A DNA stretch of 33,401 nucleotides from an uncultured Granulosicoccaceae bacterium (GTDB taxonomy: Bacteria > Pseudomonadota > Gammaproteobacteria > Granulosicoccales > Granulosicoccaceae), in contig CALHNS010000005.1 in the NCBI GenBank assembly GCA_938035125.1, forward strand, positions 72,469 to 105,869, read 5' to 3'. Each line of letters opens with the position of its first letter. Position 1 is the first letter of the stretch. The notes under the pieces were generated by a model. The model made no database searches and was not told where the DNA came from. It saw only the letters and a list, made by a program, of their open reading frames with translations. The translations under genes and the position numbers were made by a program. This document shows positions 1 to 8,052 of the stretch, one piece after another.

Positions 1-579
1 ATAAACACCATCGTTTTTTATATGCTTCTGTCGTAACCATTGTGGCCAGACCAACAAAACGCCCACCATTAATAAGCCGCCCAACGCACCGCCAAAGTGT
101 GCCCAAAACGAGATACCTGGAATAGCCAGTGGCAGCGCAAGATTCATCGCTACAAGAATGAGTAACGATTGATGCCGATTACTTCGGCTGTATAACATCG
201 AGGCGATGCCCAAGGCGACTGCCACACCCATTACCGCACCCGAAGCACCCAGAGTGGGTTGACTAGGAGCAAACACAACAACGATTAAAGAGGCTACCGC
301 TATAGAGCCTGCATAAACTAACCCAAACCGTACACTGCCAATCCCTTGTTCTAACTGCGTGCCCAGTGCAAATAACAAACCCATATTAAGTAATAAATGC
401 AAACCACCGCCGTGAACAAATGCGGTAGTAACCACACGCCACCAGTCGCCGTTTGCCACGTCAGGTGCGTACAAAATTCCCCAAATGGTGAACTGTTGCT
501 GAGAAGCGCCCTGGATAAGATAAAAAAGACCACACAGGACCATAACACCGAGGGTTACGGGTGCGTCTTTGGGCAGCAT
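1..579 (-). CDS. Rhomboid family intramembrane serine protease (3' end outside window)
   Basis: The reading frame is open from ATG at 579 to the window edge (193 codons, no stop), so the C-terminus is missing. Rhomboids cleave membrane-embedded substrates in the inner membrane. Visible family marks are the H-x4-H-x3-N element (His56, His61, Asn65) in one membrane helix, GASG with the catalytic Ser113, and the downstream helix WAHFGG with catalytic His161; the Ser-His dyad is therefore intact. At least five hydrophobic segments can be seen. It begins with only a short cytoplasmic tail before the first helix, without an extra N-terminal domain. The ribosome binding site before ATG is weak (TTGAAG), and no alternative ATG lies between it and the upstream in-frame stop. 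It follows the broken DUF1348 gene on the same strand. The family call is firm; the substrate is unknown. Confidence 0.9.
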   Translation of the reverse strand, partial: MLPKDAPVTLGVMVLCGLFYLIQGASQQQFTIWGILYAPDVANGDWWRVVTTAFVHGGGLHLLLNMGLLFALGTQLEQGIGSVRFGLVYAGSIAVASLIVVVFAPSQPTLGASGAVMGVAVALGIASMLYSRSNRHQSLLILVAMNLALPLAIPGISFWAHFGGALGGLLMVGVLLVWPQWLRQKHIKNDGVY

Positions 580-677
580 TGACTTCAATTTAATTAACCT
601 TATGACTTCAAGAATAGAGCTCGAACCATTCGCTATTTTACGCTAGCCCTTGTATCAGTGCGCTTCTGGCATTGCAC

Positions 678-1148
678 TTAAAGCCCTAGCTCTGTTAGCC
701 CAGGATGATCATCAGGCCTTCTACCCTGCGGCCATCGGAATAGTCGATCCGGCTCTTCTATGGCCAAATCGTTAATGCTGGCAATTCTTCGCCGCATCAA
801 TCCTTCATCTGAAAACTCCCAATTTTCATTGCCATAAGACCTGAACCATCGTTGTTGATCGTTGTGCCATTCATAAGCAAACCGCACCGCGATACGAGAA
901 CCTGATGTTGCCCAAAGCTCTTTAATGAGCCTGTACTCATGCTCTCGGCTCCACTTATTGGTTAAAAATTGCTGTATGGCTTCTCGACCTTCTAAGAATT
1001 CTGAACGGTTGCGCCATACGCTATCAACTGTATAAGCCATAGACACTTTCTCAGGATCTCGGCCGTTTCAACCATCTTCTGCCATACGCACTTTTTGAGC
1101 AGCAGTTTCGGAATTAAAAGGAGGTAATGGAGGTCTTTTTTCAGTCAT
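678..1148 (-). pseudogene. DUF1348 / SnoaL-like (NTF2-fold) protein, interrupted by one in-frame TGA
   Basis: From ATG 1148 the frame encodes 26 residues, then TGA at 1068-1070, then continues in the same frame to TAA at 678-680. The two parts together make 156 positions, the usual length of DUF1348 proteins, and both sides match the family as I know it: AEDG before and [12 protein letters not shown] after, then [15 protein letters not shown] and RRPDDHPGL. Family members carry Trp (TGG) at the TGA position, so this is one TGG-to-TGA change. Everything else is intact, which suggests recent inactivation, readthrough, or a base-call error. A shorter product could start at Met36 (ATG 1046) but would lack the first helix of the fold. 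Members are small alpha+beta proteins of the nuclear-transport-factor-2 type; function is unknown. No strong ribosome binding site precedes either start. Confidence 0.8.
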
Positions 1149-1282
1149 GGGTTTAGGACATCATTCGTAACGGATTGGTGCCATCATAAATAAACCTACG
1201 ATAAAAACGACACATCAATGAGATTCTAATTTTCTCAGTGTAAAATCTGGGGGATATTTTTCTCTTAAAACACCTAGCAAAC

Positions 1283-1777
1283 ATGACTAATGGCGGTATC
1301 CAGTTGGGCTTTGGCGGCGGTTGCCACTGGTGCACTGAAGCGGTCTATTCTGCACTGGTTGGTATAAGCCGTGTTCAGCAGGGCTTTATAAAATCCTACC
1401 CTCCAAATGAAGAATACTCCGAAGCCGTATTAATTCAATATAAAGAAGAAGAGATTTCTCTATCAACACTTATTGAAATTCATCTTTGCACCCATGCAAG
1501 TTCTTCATCTCACTCAATGCGAAAAAAATACAGAAGCGCTATTTATGTAGATTCAGATGATATGAAAAGTAGATGCAGAGAGACACTAAATACACTGCAA
1601 TATAAATTTGATAACCCACTGATAACGCAAGTGCTCGATATTGTGCACTTCAAACATTCTTCAGAAATTTACTCACACTATTACACCACTAACCCAAATC
1701 GGCCATTTTGCGTTACCTATATCGAACCCAAGCTGGATAGGTTGAGACGCGAATTCAGTGCTTATTTAAAACCTTAG
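1283..1777 (+). CDS. Peptide methionine (S)-S-oxide reductase (MsrA)-like, divergent
   Basis: MsrA reduces methionine-S-sulfoxide in proteins, using a nucleophilic Cys recycled by a second Cys and thioredoxin. Near the N-terminus is GGGCHWCTEAVY, equivalent to the MsrA GCFWC box, with Cys14 as the expected nucleophile. Further on are KKYRSAIY (matching QYRSAIF of MsrA) and, at the C-terminus, PFCVTYIEPKL, with the Cys-x4-I-x-PKL pattern usual at the end of the domain. The stretch that is normally H-D-P-T...Q-G-x-D-x-G is replaced by a Ser-rich HASSSSHSM, so substrate handling may differ. The length of 164 residues is one compact domain with no signal peptide, hence cytoplasmic. The start is ATG 1283 without an obvious ribosome binding site. 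It diverges from the broken DUF1348 gene and converges on the FAS1 gene with an 8-base gap. Confidence 0.75.
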   Translation: MTNGGIQLGFGGGCHWCTEAVYSALVGISRVQQGFIKSYPPNEEYSEAVLIQYKEEEISLSTLIEIHLCTHASSSSHSMRKKYRSAIYVDSDDMKSRCRETLNTLQYKFDNPLITQVLDIVHFKHSSEIYSHYYTTNPNRPFCVTYIEPKLDRLRREFSAYLKP

Positions 1778-1785
1778 CAGTAACG

Positions 1786-3147
1786 TTATTGCAACAGCAC
1801 TGCATCGATAACATGAATGATGCCGTTACTGGCAGGGATATCACTAGCCACAATATTCACCCCATTCACCGTTAGCGTCTCACCAGTGTCATTAATATTC
1901 AAAATACCGCCATTAGCCGCCTCAATATCGAAACCTAGGATGCTGAGAAAATCTGAGGATTGGAATAGCGTGCCAGGAATTAAGTGAAACAATAAAAGGT
2001 TACGCAGCGCTTCTGGGTCAGCCACAAGCACATCAATCGATTCTTGCCCTAGCGCCTCTATTGCTTCGTTTGTTATTGCAAATACCGTATAAAAATCATT
2101 AGGATTATCTAACGCTGCATCTAATTCCGCTATTTCCAACGCAGCTATAAAAGTGCCAAACAGACCGGCATCCTCCAAAACATCTAATAGGGTGCCTAAT
2201 GCAGGTTCGGCAGGTTCATCAACGTTGGGTAAAACAAGCACAGAATCGATGACATGAACCACCCCATTAATCGCCTGAATATCAGCCGTTACAATTCGGG
2301 CATCATTAACGAACAACTCATCACCGACGGAACGCACAACAATATTGTCTCCATTCCCTGCTTCTAAAGTGGTTTCATCCATGGCAAGAAAGGATGCGGA
2401 TTCGAAAGCTCCCAGTAAAACGTGATAGGCCAATAGTTCGATAGCAATATCTCTTTCTGATTCATCGAGCAGAGCAAACGCTTCATCGTTGGGTGCGAAT
2501 AATGTTAGCGAGAACTCATCACTGGCCTCTGCGAACAATTCTTCTAAACCCGATAACTGTATTGCTTCCACTAAAAATGTAAAATTTCCAGCATCTCGCA
2601 ACACATCAAAAATAGTTGGCAAACCCGAAACAACAACATCGTAGAAACGCTCACCGGTTGTAATATTAATAACCACATAGGTGCCTGGGGGTACGTTGCA
2701 TGAGGTGCCTCCTTGGCAAACATCTGAATCGACATCTCCTTGGATTTGCACCTGGTACCAACCGTTATCTTGCCAACTGATGGTATTGCCGTTAACTACG
2801 GGAGGTTCGGACGGGTCGGTGGGCGCGGAAACCACGATGTCATAAAAACGCTCATCAGTTGTGTGGTTAATAACTAGATACGTGCCTGGACCAACATCGC
2901 AAGAGCGACCGCCTTGGCAAACATCTGAATCAGCATCGCCTTGAATTTGAACTTGATACCAGCCATCGTCTGGCCATGAAATGGTTTGCCCAGATACAAA
3001 AGGCATCGCCACAGAAACACCACTAAAACCCAGCACACCTAGGCCTAATATAATTACCGCTAAGGATTTACGTGCACTGTGTTTAATCGTTAAGGATTTT
3101 ATCGAACAGACACCAAAGGAACATATTTTTTTGACTAGGCTTTTCAA
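1786..3147 (-). CDS. Secreted protein with two Cys-pair modules and two fasciclin (FAS1) domains
   Basis: The start is TTG at 3145-3147, supported by AAAGGA about 9 bases upstream; there is no ATG nearby. Residues 1-47 form a long signal peptide (basic region, then AVIILGLGVLGFSGVSVA). Residues 53-107 and 119-174 are two near-identical modules of pattern ISW-x-D-x-GWYQVQ...VC-QGG-x-SC...PGTY-x-VIN...ERFYD, each with a Cys pair. Residues about 177-307 and 318-452 are two FAS1 domains, each ending in the typical NG-x-(V/I)-HVID. FAS1 proteins are usually exported and act in adhesion or in polymer or carbohydrate contact. No transmembrane anchor or sorting signal follows, so it is probably periplasmic or released. 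A related Cys-pair module occurs in the secreted protein at 14413-15117. The FAS1 call is firm; the role is inferred only as surface or matrix contact. Confidence 0.9.
   Translation of the reverse strand: MKSLVKKICSFGVCSIKSLTIKHSARKSLAVIILGLGVLGFSGVSVAMPFVSGQTISWPDDGWYQVQIQGDADSDVCQGGRSCDVGPGTYLVINHTTDERFYDIVVSAPTDPSEPPVVNGNTISWQDNGWYQVQIQGDVDSDVCQGGTSCNVPPGTYVVINITTGERFYDVVVSGLPTIFDVLRDAGNFTFLVEAIQLSGLEELFAEASDEFSLTLFAPNDEAFALLDESERDIAIELLAYHVLLGAFESASFLAMDETTLEAGNGDNIVVRSVGDELFVNDARIVTADIQAINGVVHVIDSVLVLPNVDEPAEPALGTLLDVLEDAGLFGTFIAALEIAELDAALDNPNDFYTVFAITNEAIEALGQESIDVLVADPEALRNLLLFHLIPGTLFQSSDFLSILGFDIEAANGGILNINDTGETLTVNGVNIVASDIPASNGIIHVIDAVLLQ
2626..2991 (-). repeat. Two tandem copies of a ~55-residue Cys-pair module within the FAS1 gene
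   Basis: The segments 2827-2991 and 2626-2793 encode the same module in tandem, separated by a short Pro-rich linker. Most positions are identical, including GWYQVQIQGD, SDVCQGG and PGTY. DNA similarity is also high (for example the stretch encoding VCQGG), so the duplication is fairly recent or is kept uniform. The two Cys in each copy sit six residues apart and probably form a disulfide after export. Confidence 0.8.
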
Positions 3148-3399
3148 CGTAAAGAATCCTTTGCTTGTTATCGATACACCTTAGCATCGCAGTTGTTAAT
3201 GGTTTTTTGCAACCGTGTTTCATACTTAAGTGGCAACACAATCGAACTTAATTAATAATCAGACAAATAGATATTCAATAAGTCTAAATTTGATGTATGC
3301 CACTTGTGATACTTAAAATTTAGAATTCCCAATCATAGCCATTCACCCAAGCATTAATTCAATTGTTGAATAGCATACTAAACACTCATTTATAATGTT

Positions 3400-3648
3400 T
3401 TACTCAAATTTCACTTCAGCAAAATGCGGATTCTCAATGCCTACCGCAAGCTTTGTAAGTTCACTGAGAACCACTAGTTCAGAACGACCATCCTCATGTT
3501 TTATTTTTATGCACTCTTGATTCTGATCATTACGTTGGGTATCTAACGCTACACCCTCAACAATATGACCGCCTTTCAAAGTCATTTTTATTGGGTAGTG
3601 AAACAAGCACACTATCTCGATGTAGTCGTATTCGTTGCAGGTAACCAT
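3400..3648 (-). CDS. rof: Rho-binding antiterminator (Rof/YaeO family)
   Basis: Rof binds transcription terminator Rho and lowers Rho-dependent termination in the cytoplasm. The 82-residue length matches the family. Residues 4-16 (CNEYDYIEIVCLF) correspond to the family's Cys-x-x-YD-x-(I/L)-E-x-x-C opening, followed by an LKGG turn and a compact beta-barrel pattern ending in NP-H-F-x-EVKF. The start is ATG 3648, with a weak AAGAAA upstream. It stands alone, with its own upstream region shared divergently with ugpB. Similarity to E. coli YaeO is evident in the first 30 residues and weaker afterwards. The family call is good. Confidence 0.8.
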   Translation of the reverse strand: MVTCNEYDYIEIVCLFHYPIKMTLKGGHIVEGVALDTQRNDQNQECIKIKHEDGRSELVVLSELTKLAVGIENPHFAEVKFE

Positions 3649-3854
3649 ATTTGATTTCTTATTAACCTAAAGAAGGTAATTCACGTGGCTCATCTCGTAC
3701 GATAAAGTTTCAGCATGTATTCAGGAGTTTGTTTTTTGTCAGACCATAAAGCATCGGCGATGCTTAAATGATACTAAAGTATATGTCACTGTCTAACCTA
3801 ACTTCTAGAACATACTTATTTAATGCACAACCCCCAACCAATCTCTCGAAAACC

Positions 3855-3883
3855 TTGAGTAATCCAAACGCCCGACGTATTGT
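3855..3883 (+). promoter_or_regulatory. Candidate sigma70-type promoter for the ugp operon
   Basis: TTGAGT (3855-3860) and TATTGT (3878-3883) are 17 bases apart, each with 4 of 6 consensus bases. Transcription would begin near 3890, giving a leader of about 30 bases before the TTG start of ugpB. This rests on sequence pattern only. No convincing Pho box was found. Confidence 0.3.
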
Positions 3884-3921
3884 GGGTCACTCAAACACCA
3901 GAAAAAAGAGAGGAAACCATT

Positions 3922-5241
3922 TTGAATTTCAAAATCAAGCCTTACGCTTTAAGCACAATTGCTGCCTCAGTGCTACTCGCACCAACAGCATATGCAGCAA
4001 CCGAAGTTCAATTCTGGCATGCCTTTACCGGGCGCTTAGGAGAATTGGTTGCTGAACAAGTGGATACATTTAACAGCAGTCAAACCGATTACGAAATTGT
4101 GGCAGCCAATAAAGGCAACTATTCTGAAACATTGAACGCTGGAATCGCTGCGTTTCGTGCCAAAGAGCAACCGCATATATTAATGGTGTTTGAAGTGGGC
4201 ACCGCAACCATGATGGGGGCCAAGGGTGCGATAAAACCGGTATACGAAGTAATGGCTGACGCTGGAGCTGAATTTGATGCCGGTGCTTACATTGGATCTG
4301 TAAAGGGGTACTACACAACAACAGAAGGTGACATGTTGTCGCTGCCGTTCAATTCATCCACACCGGTTTTATGGGTTAATAAAGATGCATTGAAAGAGGC
4401 CGGTGTAGATCCAGACGTTGATATGTCAACTTGGCAACAAGTGGGAGAGGTACTGGATAAAGTAAAAGCTGCAGGTAGCGATTGCCCGCTAACTACAGCA
4501 TGGCAAAGCTGGATTCATCTTGAAAATCTTTCCGCTTACCATGACACCCCATTTGCCACCAAAGATAACGGTTTCGCAGGTTTGGATACCGAACTGGCCT
4601 TCAATAGCGAACTGCAAGTTCAGCACATCCAAACTATGGGCGATTGGGCCAAAGAAGGTAAATTTATGTACGCTGGTCGTCGCAATGAAGGTGGTGCAAA
4701 TTTTCGTGCGGGTGAATGCGCTTTGTTCACTGAAAGTTCAGCAGGCTATGCCGGTATAAGCAGCGAAGCTGAATTTGAATTCGAGGTAAGGCCTTTGCCT
4801 TATTGGGAAGGTGCTAAAGGCGCACCTCAAAACACCATCATTGGTGGCGCATCGCTTTGGGTTATGGAAGGCCACGAAGACGAGGAATATAAAGGCGTTG
4901 CGGCGTTCCTTAACTTTTTATCAACCGCAGACATACAGTCTAAGTGGCATCAGAACACGGGCTATCTACCTATCACCTTGGCAGCCGGTAAGAAAACTCG
5001 GTTAGATGGTTTTTACGACGAAAACCCTGGCACTGATATCGCGGTAATTCAAATGACGGCCAAGGAACCTACCGCTAATTCTAAAGGCTTACGTTTGGGT
5101 TCATTCGATCAAATTCGTGGCATTATTGATGAAGAACTTGAGGCGGTTTGGTCTGGTGATAAAACCGCTCAAGTCGCACTAGACAGTGCAGTTGAGCGTG
5201 GCAATCAATTGCTGCGTCGATTCGAACGAGCAAACCAGTAG
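3922..5241 (+). CDS. ugpB: sn-glycerol-3-phosphate ABC transporter, periplasmic binding protein UgpB
   Basis: This protein captures glycerol-3-phosphate (and possibly glycerophosphodiesters) in the periplasm and delivers it to UgpAE. I choose TTG at 3922-3924 because AGAGAGGA lies 7 bases upstream and the product then starts with a clean signal peptide (residues 1-25, ending PTAYA before ATEVQF); the longer frame from 3880 would put 14 unlikely residues in front. The mature protein follows E. coli UgpB closely: FWHAF at the start, WQSWIHLEN, PFATKDNGF, GRRNEGG, NTIIGGASLWVM, WHQNTGYLPIT, KGLRLG and the C-terminal VERGNQLLRRFE. Length is 439 residues, normal for the family. It is the first gene of a four-gene operon, 12 bases before ugpA. 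The call is firm. Confidence 0.95.
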   Translation: MNFKIKPYALSTIAASVLLAPTAYAATEVQFWHAFTGRLGELVAEQVDTFNSSQTDYEIVAANKGNYSETLNAGIAAFRAKEQPHILMVFEVGTATMMGAKGAIKPVYEVMADAGAEFDAGAYIGSVKGYYTTTEGDMLSLPFNSSTPVLWVNKDALKEAGVDPDVDMSTWQQVGEVLDKVKAAGSDCPLTTAWQSWIHLENLSAYHDTPFATKDNGFAGLDTELAFNSELQVQHIQTMGDWAKEGKFMYAGRRNEGGANFRAGECALFTESSAGYAGISSEAEFEFEVRPLPYWEGAKGAPQNTIIGGASLWVMEGHEDEEYKGVAAFLNFLSTADIQSKWHQNTGYLPITLAAGKKTRLDGFYDENPGTDIAVIQMTAKEPTANSKGLRLGSFDQIRGIIDEELEAVWSGDKTAQVALDSAVERGNQLLRRFERANQ

Positions 5242-5253
5242 AACTGTGCAACC

Positions 5254-6135
5254 ATGGAAAAACGAGTAACGTTTAAAGGCTGGCTACTTCCGCTGTTGCT
5301 CGTTTTTCCTCAATTGCTGATATCTGCAGTATTTTTTTTCTATCCTGCTGGCCAAGCCATTTGGCAATCTTTATTTATTCCAGACCCATTCGGGTTGTCT
5401 TCACAATTTGTAGGTTTAGGCAATTTTGAATACCTTTTTGGTGATCGTTATTATCGCGCCTCGTTTTTCACAACGGCCCTTTTCTCTATACTAGTTACGC
5501 TAGTCTCATTAATACCCGCCTTGCTACTTGCCGTAATTGCCGATCGATTAATCAAAGGCGCAACAACTTATCGCACTTTATTGATATGGCCCTACGCTGT
5601 AGCCCCAGCCATTGCTGGAGTGCTGTGGCTGTTCATGTTCAACACGCGTGTCGGGGTTGTGTCTTGGTATCTAGGGCAACTCGGTTACGACTGGAACCAT
5701 GTACTTAATGACAACGAGGCGATGGGATTGGTTGTAGTGGCATCAGCTTGGGGGCGTATCAGTTATAACTTCTTATTCTTCTACGCAGCACTACAAGCTG
5801 TGCCGAAATCAGTTGTAGAAGCCGCGGCCATTGATGGTGCAAGGTTCTGGCGACGGTTCTTTAGCATTGTTTTGCCACTGATATCACCCACCACGTTCTT
5901 TTTGCTCGTGGTGAATATTGTTTATGCCTTTTTCGAAACGTTTGGTGTTATACACACCATTACCTCAGGTGGCCCACAACAAGCCACTACCATTCTGGTA
6001 TACAAAGTTTTCTCCGACGGGTTTGTCGGTCAAGATTTAGGTTCATCTGCGGCGCAATCAGTAGTTCTTTTAGTCGTTGTTGGCTTAATGACGGTTATAC
6101 AATTTAAGTATCTAGAAAAAAGGGTGCATTACTAA
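5254..6135 (+). CDS. ugpA: sn-glycerol-3-phosphate ABC transporter permease UgpA
   Basis: This is one of the two inner-membrane permeases of the Ugp importer. It has 293 residues and about six membrane helices; the first lies at 10-30 after the short basic start MEKRVTFKGW. The ATPase-contact (EAA) loop is seen as EAAAIDGA at 189-196, followed by FWRRFFSIVLPLI. The ending FKYLEKRVHY is typical of UgpA. The ATG start has no strong ribosome binding site, suggesting translation linked to ugpB 12 bases upstream. The stop overlaps the ugpE start by one base (TAATG). Confidence 0.93.
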   Translation: MEKRVTFKGWLLPLLLVFPQLLISAVFFFYPAGQAIWQSLFIPDPFGLSSQFVGLGNFEYLFGDRYYRASFFTTALFSILVTLVSLIPALLLAVIADRLIKGATTYRTLLIWPYAVAPAIAGVLWLFMFNTRVGVVSWYLGQLGYDWNHVLNDNEAMGLVVVASAWGRISYNFLFFYAALQAVPKSVVEAAAIDGARFWRRFFSIVLPLISPTTFFLLVVNIVYAFFETFGVIHTITSGGPQQATTILVYKVFSDGFVGQDLGSSAAQSVVLLVVVGLMTVIQFKYLEKRVHY

Positions 6136-7001
6136 TGGATGCACACAAAGCCTTGCCCGACGGCATGGTAGAAAAACGCGGACGCAGTTTGTGGCTATCA
6201 CACCTGTTTATGATTATCGGTGTAGTGATAGTGTTTTTTCCTATCTGGCTTGCCTTCGTTGCCTCAACGGTTACACAAGCTGAAATCGTAAAACCGCCCA
6301 TGCCCATCGTGCCCGGTAACCAATTTTATGAAAACTACAGCCGTGCGTTAAACGCAGGCATCAATGTTCCCGTAGCCACTATGTTAGTAAATTCATTGAT
6401 CATGGCCATTGGCATTGCGGTTGGAAAAATCATCATCTCGTTGCTATCGGCTTTTGCCATTGTGTATTTTCGATTTCCAGGGCGCACTGTTTTCTTCTGG
6501 ATGATTTTTCTTACATTGATGCTGCCTGTTGAAGTGCGCATTGTTCCCACCTATGAAGTAGTGGCAGGTTTTGGCATGTTAAATTCCTATTCGGGGTTAA
6601 TTTTTCCATTAATCGCCTCAGCCACAGCCACCTTTTTATTCAGACAGTTTTTTATGACAATCCCCGATGAACTCGCCGAGGCCGCCCGTGTTGATGGTGC
6701 TAGGCCTATGCAGTTTTTCGTTGATATTGTTCTTCCCATGAGTCGTACGAATATTGCCGCCCTTTTCGTCATACTGTTTATCTATGGTTGGAATCAATAT
6801 CTATGGCCATTGTTAATCACCACTGACTCTTCAATGAACACCATTGTTATGGGCATAAAACAAATGTTCCCATCTGGCGACGACACGGCCGATTGGCCCG
6901 TGATCATGGCCACATCCATTCTGGCAATGATTCCTCCAGTCGTTGTGGTTGTTTCTATGCAAAAACTCTTTATACGCGGCCTGCTGGATAGTGAGAAATA
7001 A
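6135..7001 (+). CDS. ugpE: sn-glycerol-3-phosphate ABC transporter permease UgpE
   Basis: This is the second inner-membrane permease of the Ugp importer, pairing with UgpA. It has 288 residues and about six membrane helices, with the EAA loop as EAARVDGA at 182-189 and the UgpE-like segments FVASTVTQAEIV and GWNQYLWPLLITT. The start ATG overlaps the ugpA stop by one base, with AAAGGG upstream. The N-terminus carries about ten more residues before the first helix than E. coli UgpE, so a start at Met11 is possible. It ends one base before the ugpC start. Confidence 0.93.
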   Translation: MDAHKALPDGMVEKRGRSLWLSHLFMIIGVVIVFFPIWLAFVASTVTQAEIVKPPMPIVPGNQFYENYSRALNAGINVPVATMLVNSLIMAIGIAVGKIIISLLSAFAIVYFRFPGRTVFFWMIFLTLMLPVEVRIVPTYEVVAGFGMLNSYSGLIFPLIASATATFLFRQFFMTIPDELAEAARVDGARPMQFFVDIVLPMSRTNIAALFVILFIYGWNQYLWPLLITTDSSMNTIVMGIKQMFPSGDDTADWPVIMATSILAMIPPVVVVVSMQKLFIRGLLDSEK

Positions 7002-7002
7002 C

Positions 7003-8052
7003 ATGGCAACGGTATCTCTCAACACAGTAAAGAAATCTTTCGCTAAAACTGACGTTATAAAAGGTATCAGCGTTGATATTGATGATGGAGAATTCATTGT
7101 CATAGTTGGGCCTTCAGGTTGTGGAAAATCAACACTGCTTCGCATGGTAGCTGGGTTGGAATCGGTCACATCTGGTGAAATTTCCATTCAAGGCATGCGT
7201 GTTAATGAAAAAGAACCGATGGACAGAGACATCGCCATGGTGTTTCAAAACTACGCCCTCTATCCACATATGTCGGTTCGCAAAAACATGGCCTATGGGC
7301 TAAAGATTGCCAAGGTGCCTAATGCTGAAGCTAATAAAAAAGTTGAAGAAGCCGCCAAGCTACTGCAACTCACCGAATACCTAGATAGAAAACCAAGGCA
7401 ATTGTCTGGAGGACAGCGCCAACGTGTGGCTATGGGACGAGCTATAGTTCGAGAACCAGCCGTATTTTTATTCGATGAACCGTTGTCTAACTTAGATGCC
7501 AAGTTGCGTGTACAAATGCGCTTAGAAATCAAGCAACTTCAGACCAACTTAGGAGTAACTTCTTTATACGTCACTCATGATCAAGTTGAAGCAATGACCA
7601 TGGCAGATCGTATGATTGTTATGAACGACGGTGTAGCCGAGCAAATAGGCACCCCGTTAGAAGTTTACCAACGCCCTCGAACATTGTTTGCGGCTCAGTT
7701 TATTGGCAGCCCTGCAATGAATGTATTTGATGGTTCAGCTAAAAATGGCCGTGTTACATTGATAAATAACGCCGTATTGCCTCGCCACTCGACACACGAA
7801 GGCGATGTAAAAGTTGGCATCCGACCTGAGCATCTTGTGGCTGATGAACATGGGGTTATCGAAATGGATGTTAGTTTTACTGAGCCCCTGGGAGCGAATA
7901 CGCTGTTGCATGGAACTCTAAAAGGGTCTAACACCCCACTTACGGCAAGTTTAGTAGGTGTTCATCCAATGGATGCACCAGTGGTACGTTTGTCTGTGAT
8001 CGAAGAACATATCCATCTATTTGACACCAATGGATACGCTCAGAACAGCTAA
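7003..8052 (+). CDS. ugpC: sn-glycerol-3-phosphate ABC transporter ATP-binding protein UgpC
   Basis: This cytoplasmic ATPase drives the Ugp importer. I start it at ATG 7003 (MATVSL), directly after the ugpE stop; the longer in-frame extension to 6943 lies inside ugpE. Walker A GPSGCGKST is at 36-44, the Q-loop at FQNYALYPH, the signature LSGGQ at 134-138, Walker B FLFDEP at 155-160 and the switch His in THDQVEAMT. A C-terminal TOBE-type regulatory domain (about 240-349) has the usual VGIRPEH. Length of 349 residues is normal. No glycerophosphodiesterase (ugpQ) follows; instead the stop codon overlaps that of the convergent racemase-like gene. Confidence 0.93.
   Translation: MATVSLNTVKKSFAKTDVIKGISVDIDDGEFIVIVGPSGCGKSTLLRMVAGLESVTSGEISIQGMRVNEKEPMDRDIAMVFQNYALYPHMSVRKNMAYGLKIAKVPNAEANKKVEEAAKLLQLTEYLDRKPRQLSGGQRQRVAMGRAIVREPAVFLFDEPLSNLDAKLRVQMRLEIKQLQTNLGVTSLYVTHDQVEAMTMADRMIVMNDGVAEQIGTPLEVYQRPRTLFAAQFIGSPAMNVFDGSAKNGRVTLINNAVLPRHSTHEGDVKVGIRPEHLVADEHGVIEMDVSFTEPLGANTLLHGTLKGSNTPLTASLVGVHPMDAPVVRLSVIEEHIHLFDTNGYAQNS

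Noticed and set aside
1068..1070. Selenocysteine or other programmed recoding at the TGA
   Set aside because: The family has Trp, not Cys, at this position and no reason for Sec is apparent; a point mutation is simpler. I did not fold the downstream RNA.
3228..3305. 8-bp inverted repeat AAGTGGCA / TGCCACTT upstream of the FAS1 gene
   Set aside because: The arms are 62 bases apart, with no T run or promoter relation; chance cannot be excluded.
3780..3810. Pho box upstream of ugpB
   Set aside because: ATGTCAC-TGTCTAA resembles half-sites only weakly and the spacing does not fit two full repeats.
3768..4055. 95-codon plus-strand frame over the ugpB start
   Set aside because: It overlaps ugpB in another frame and has no recognisable protein features.
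6794..7187. Long minus-strand frames opposite ugpE and ugpC
   Set aside because: Antisense shadows of clearly conserved genes.
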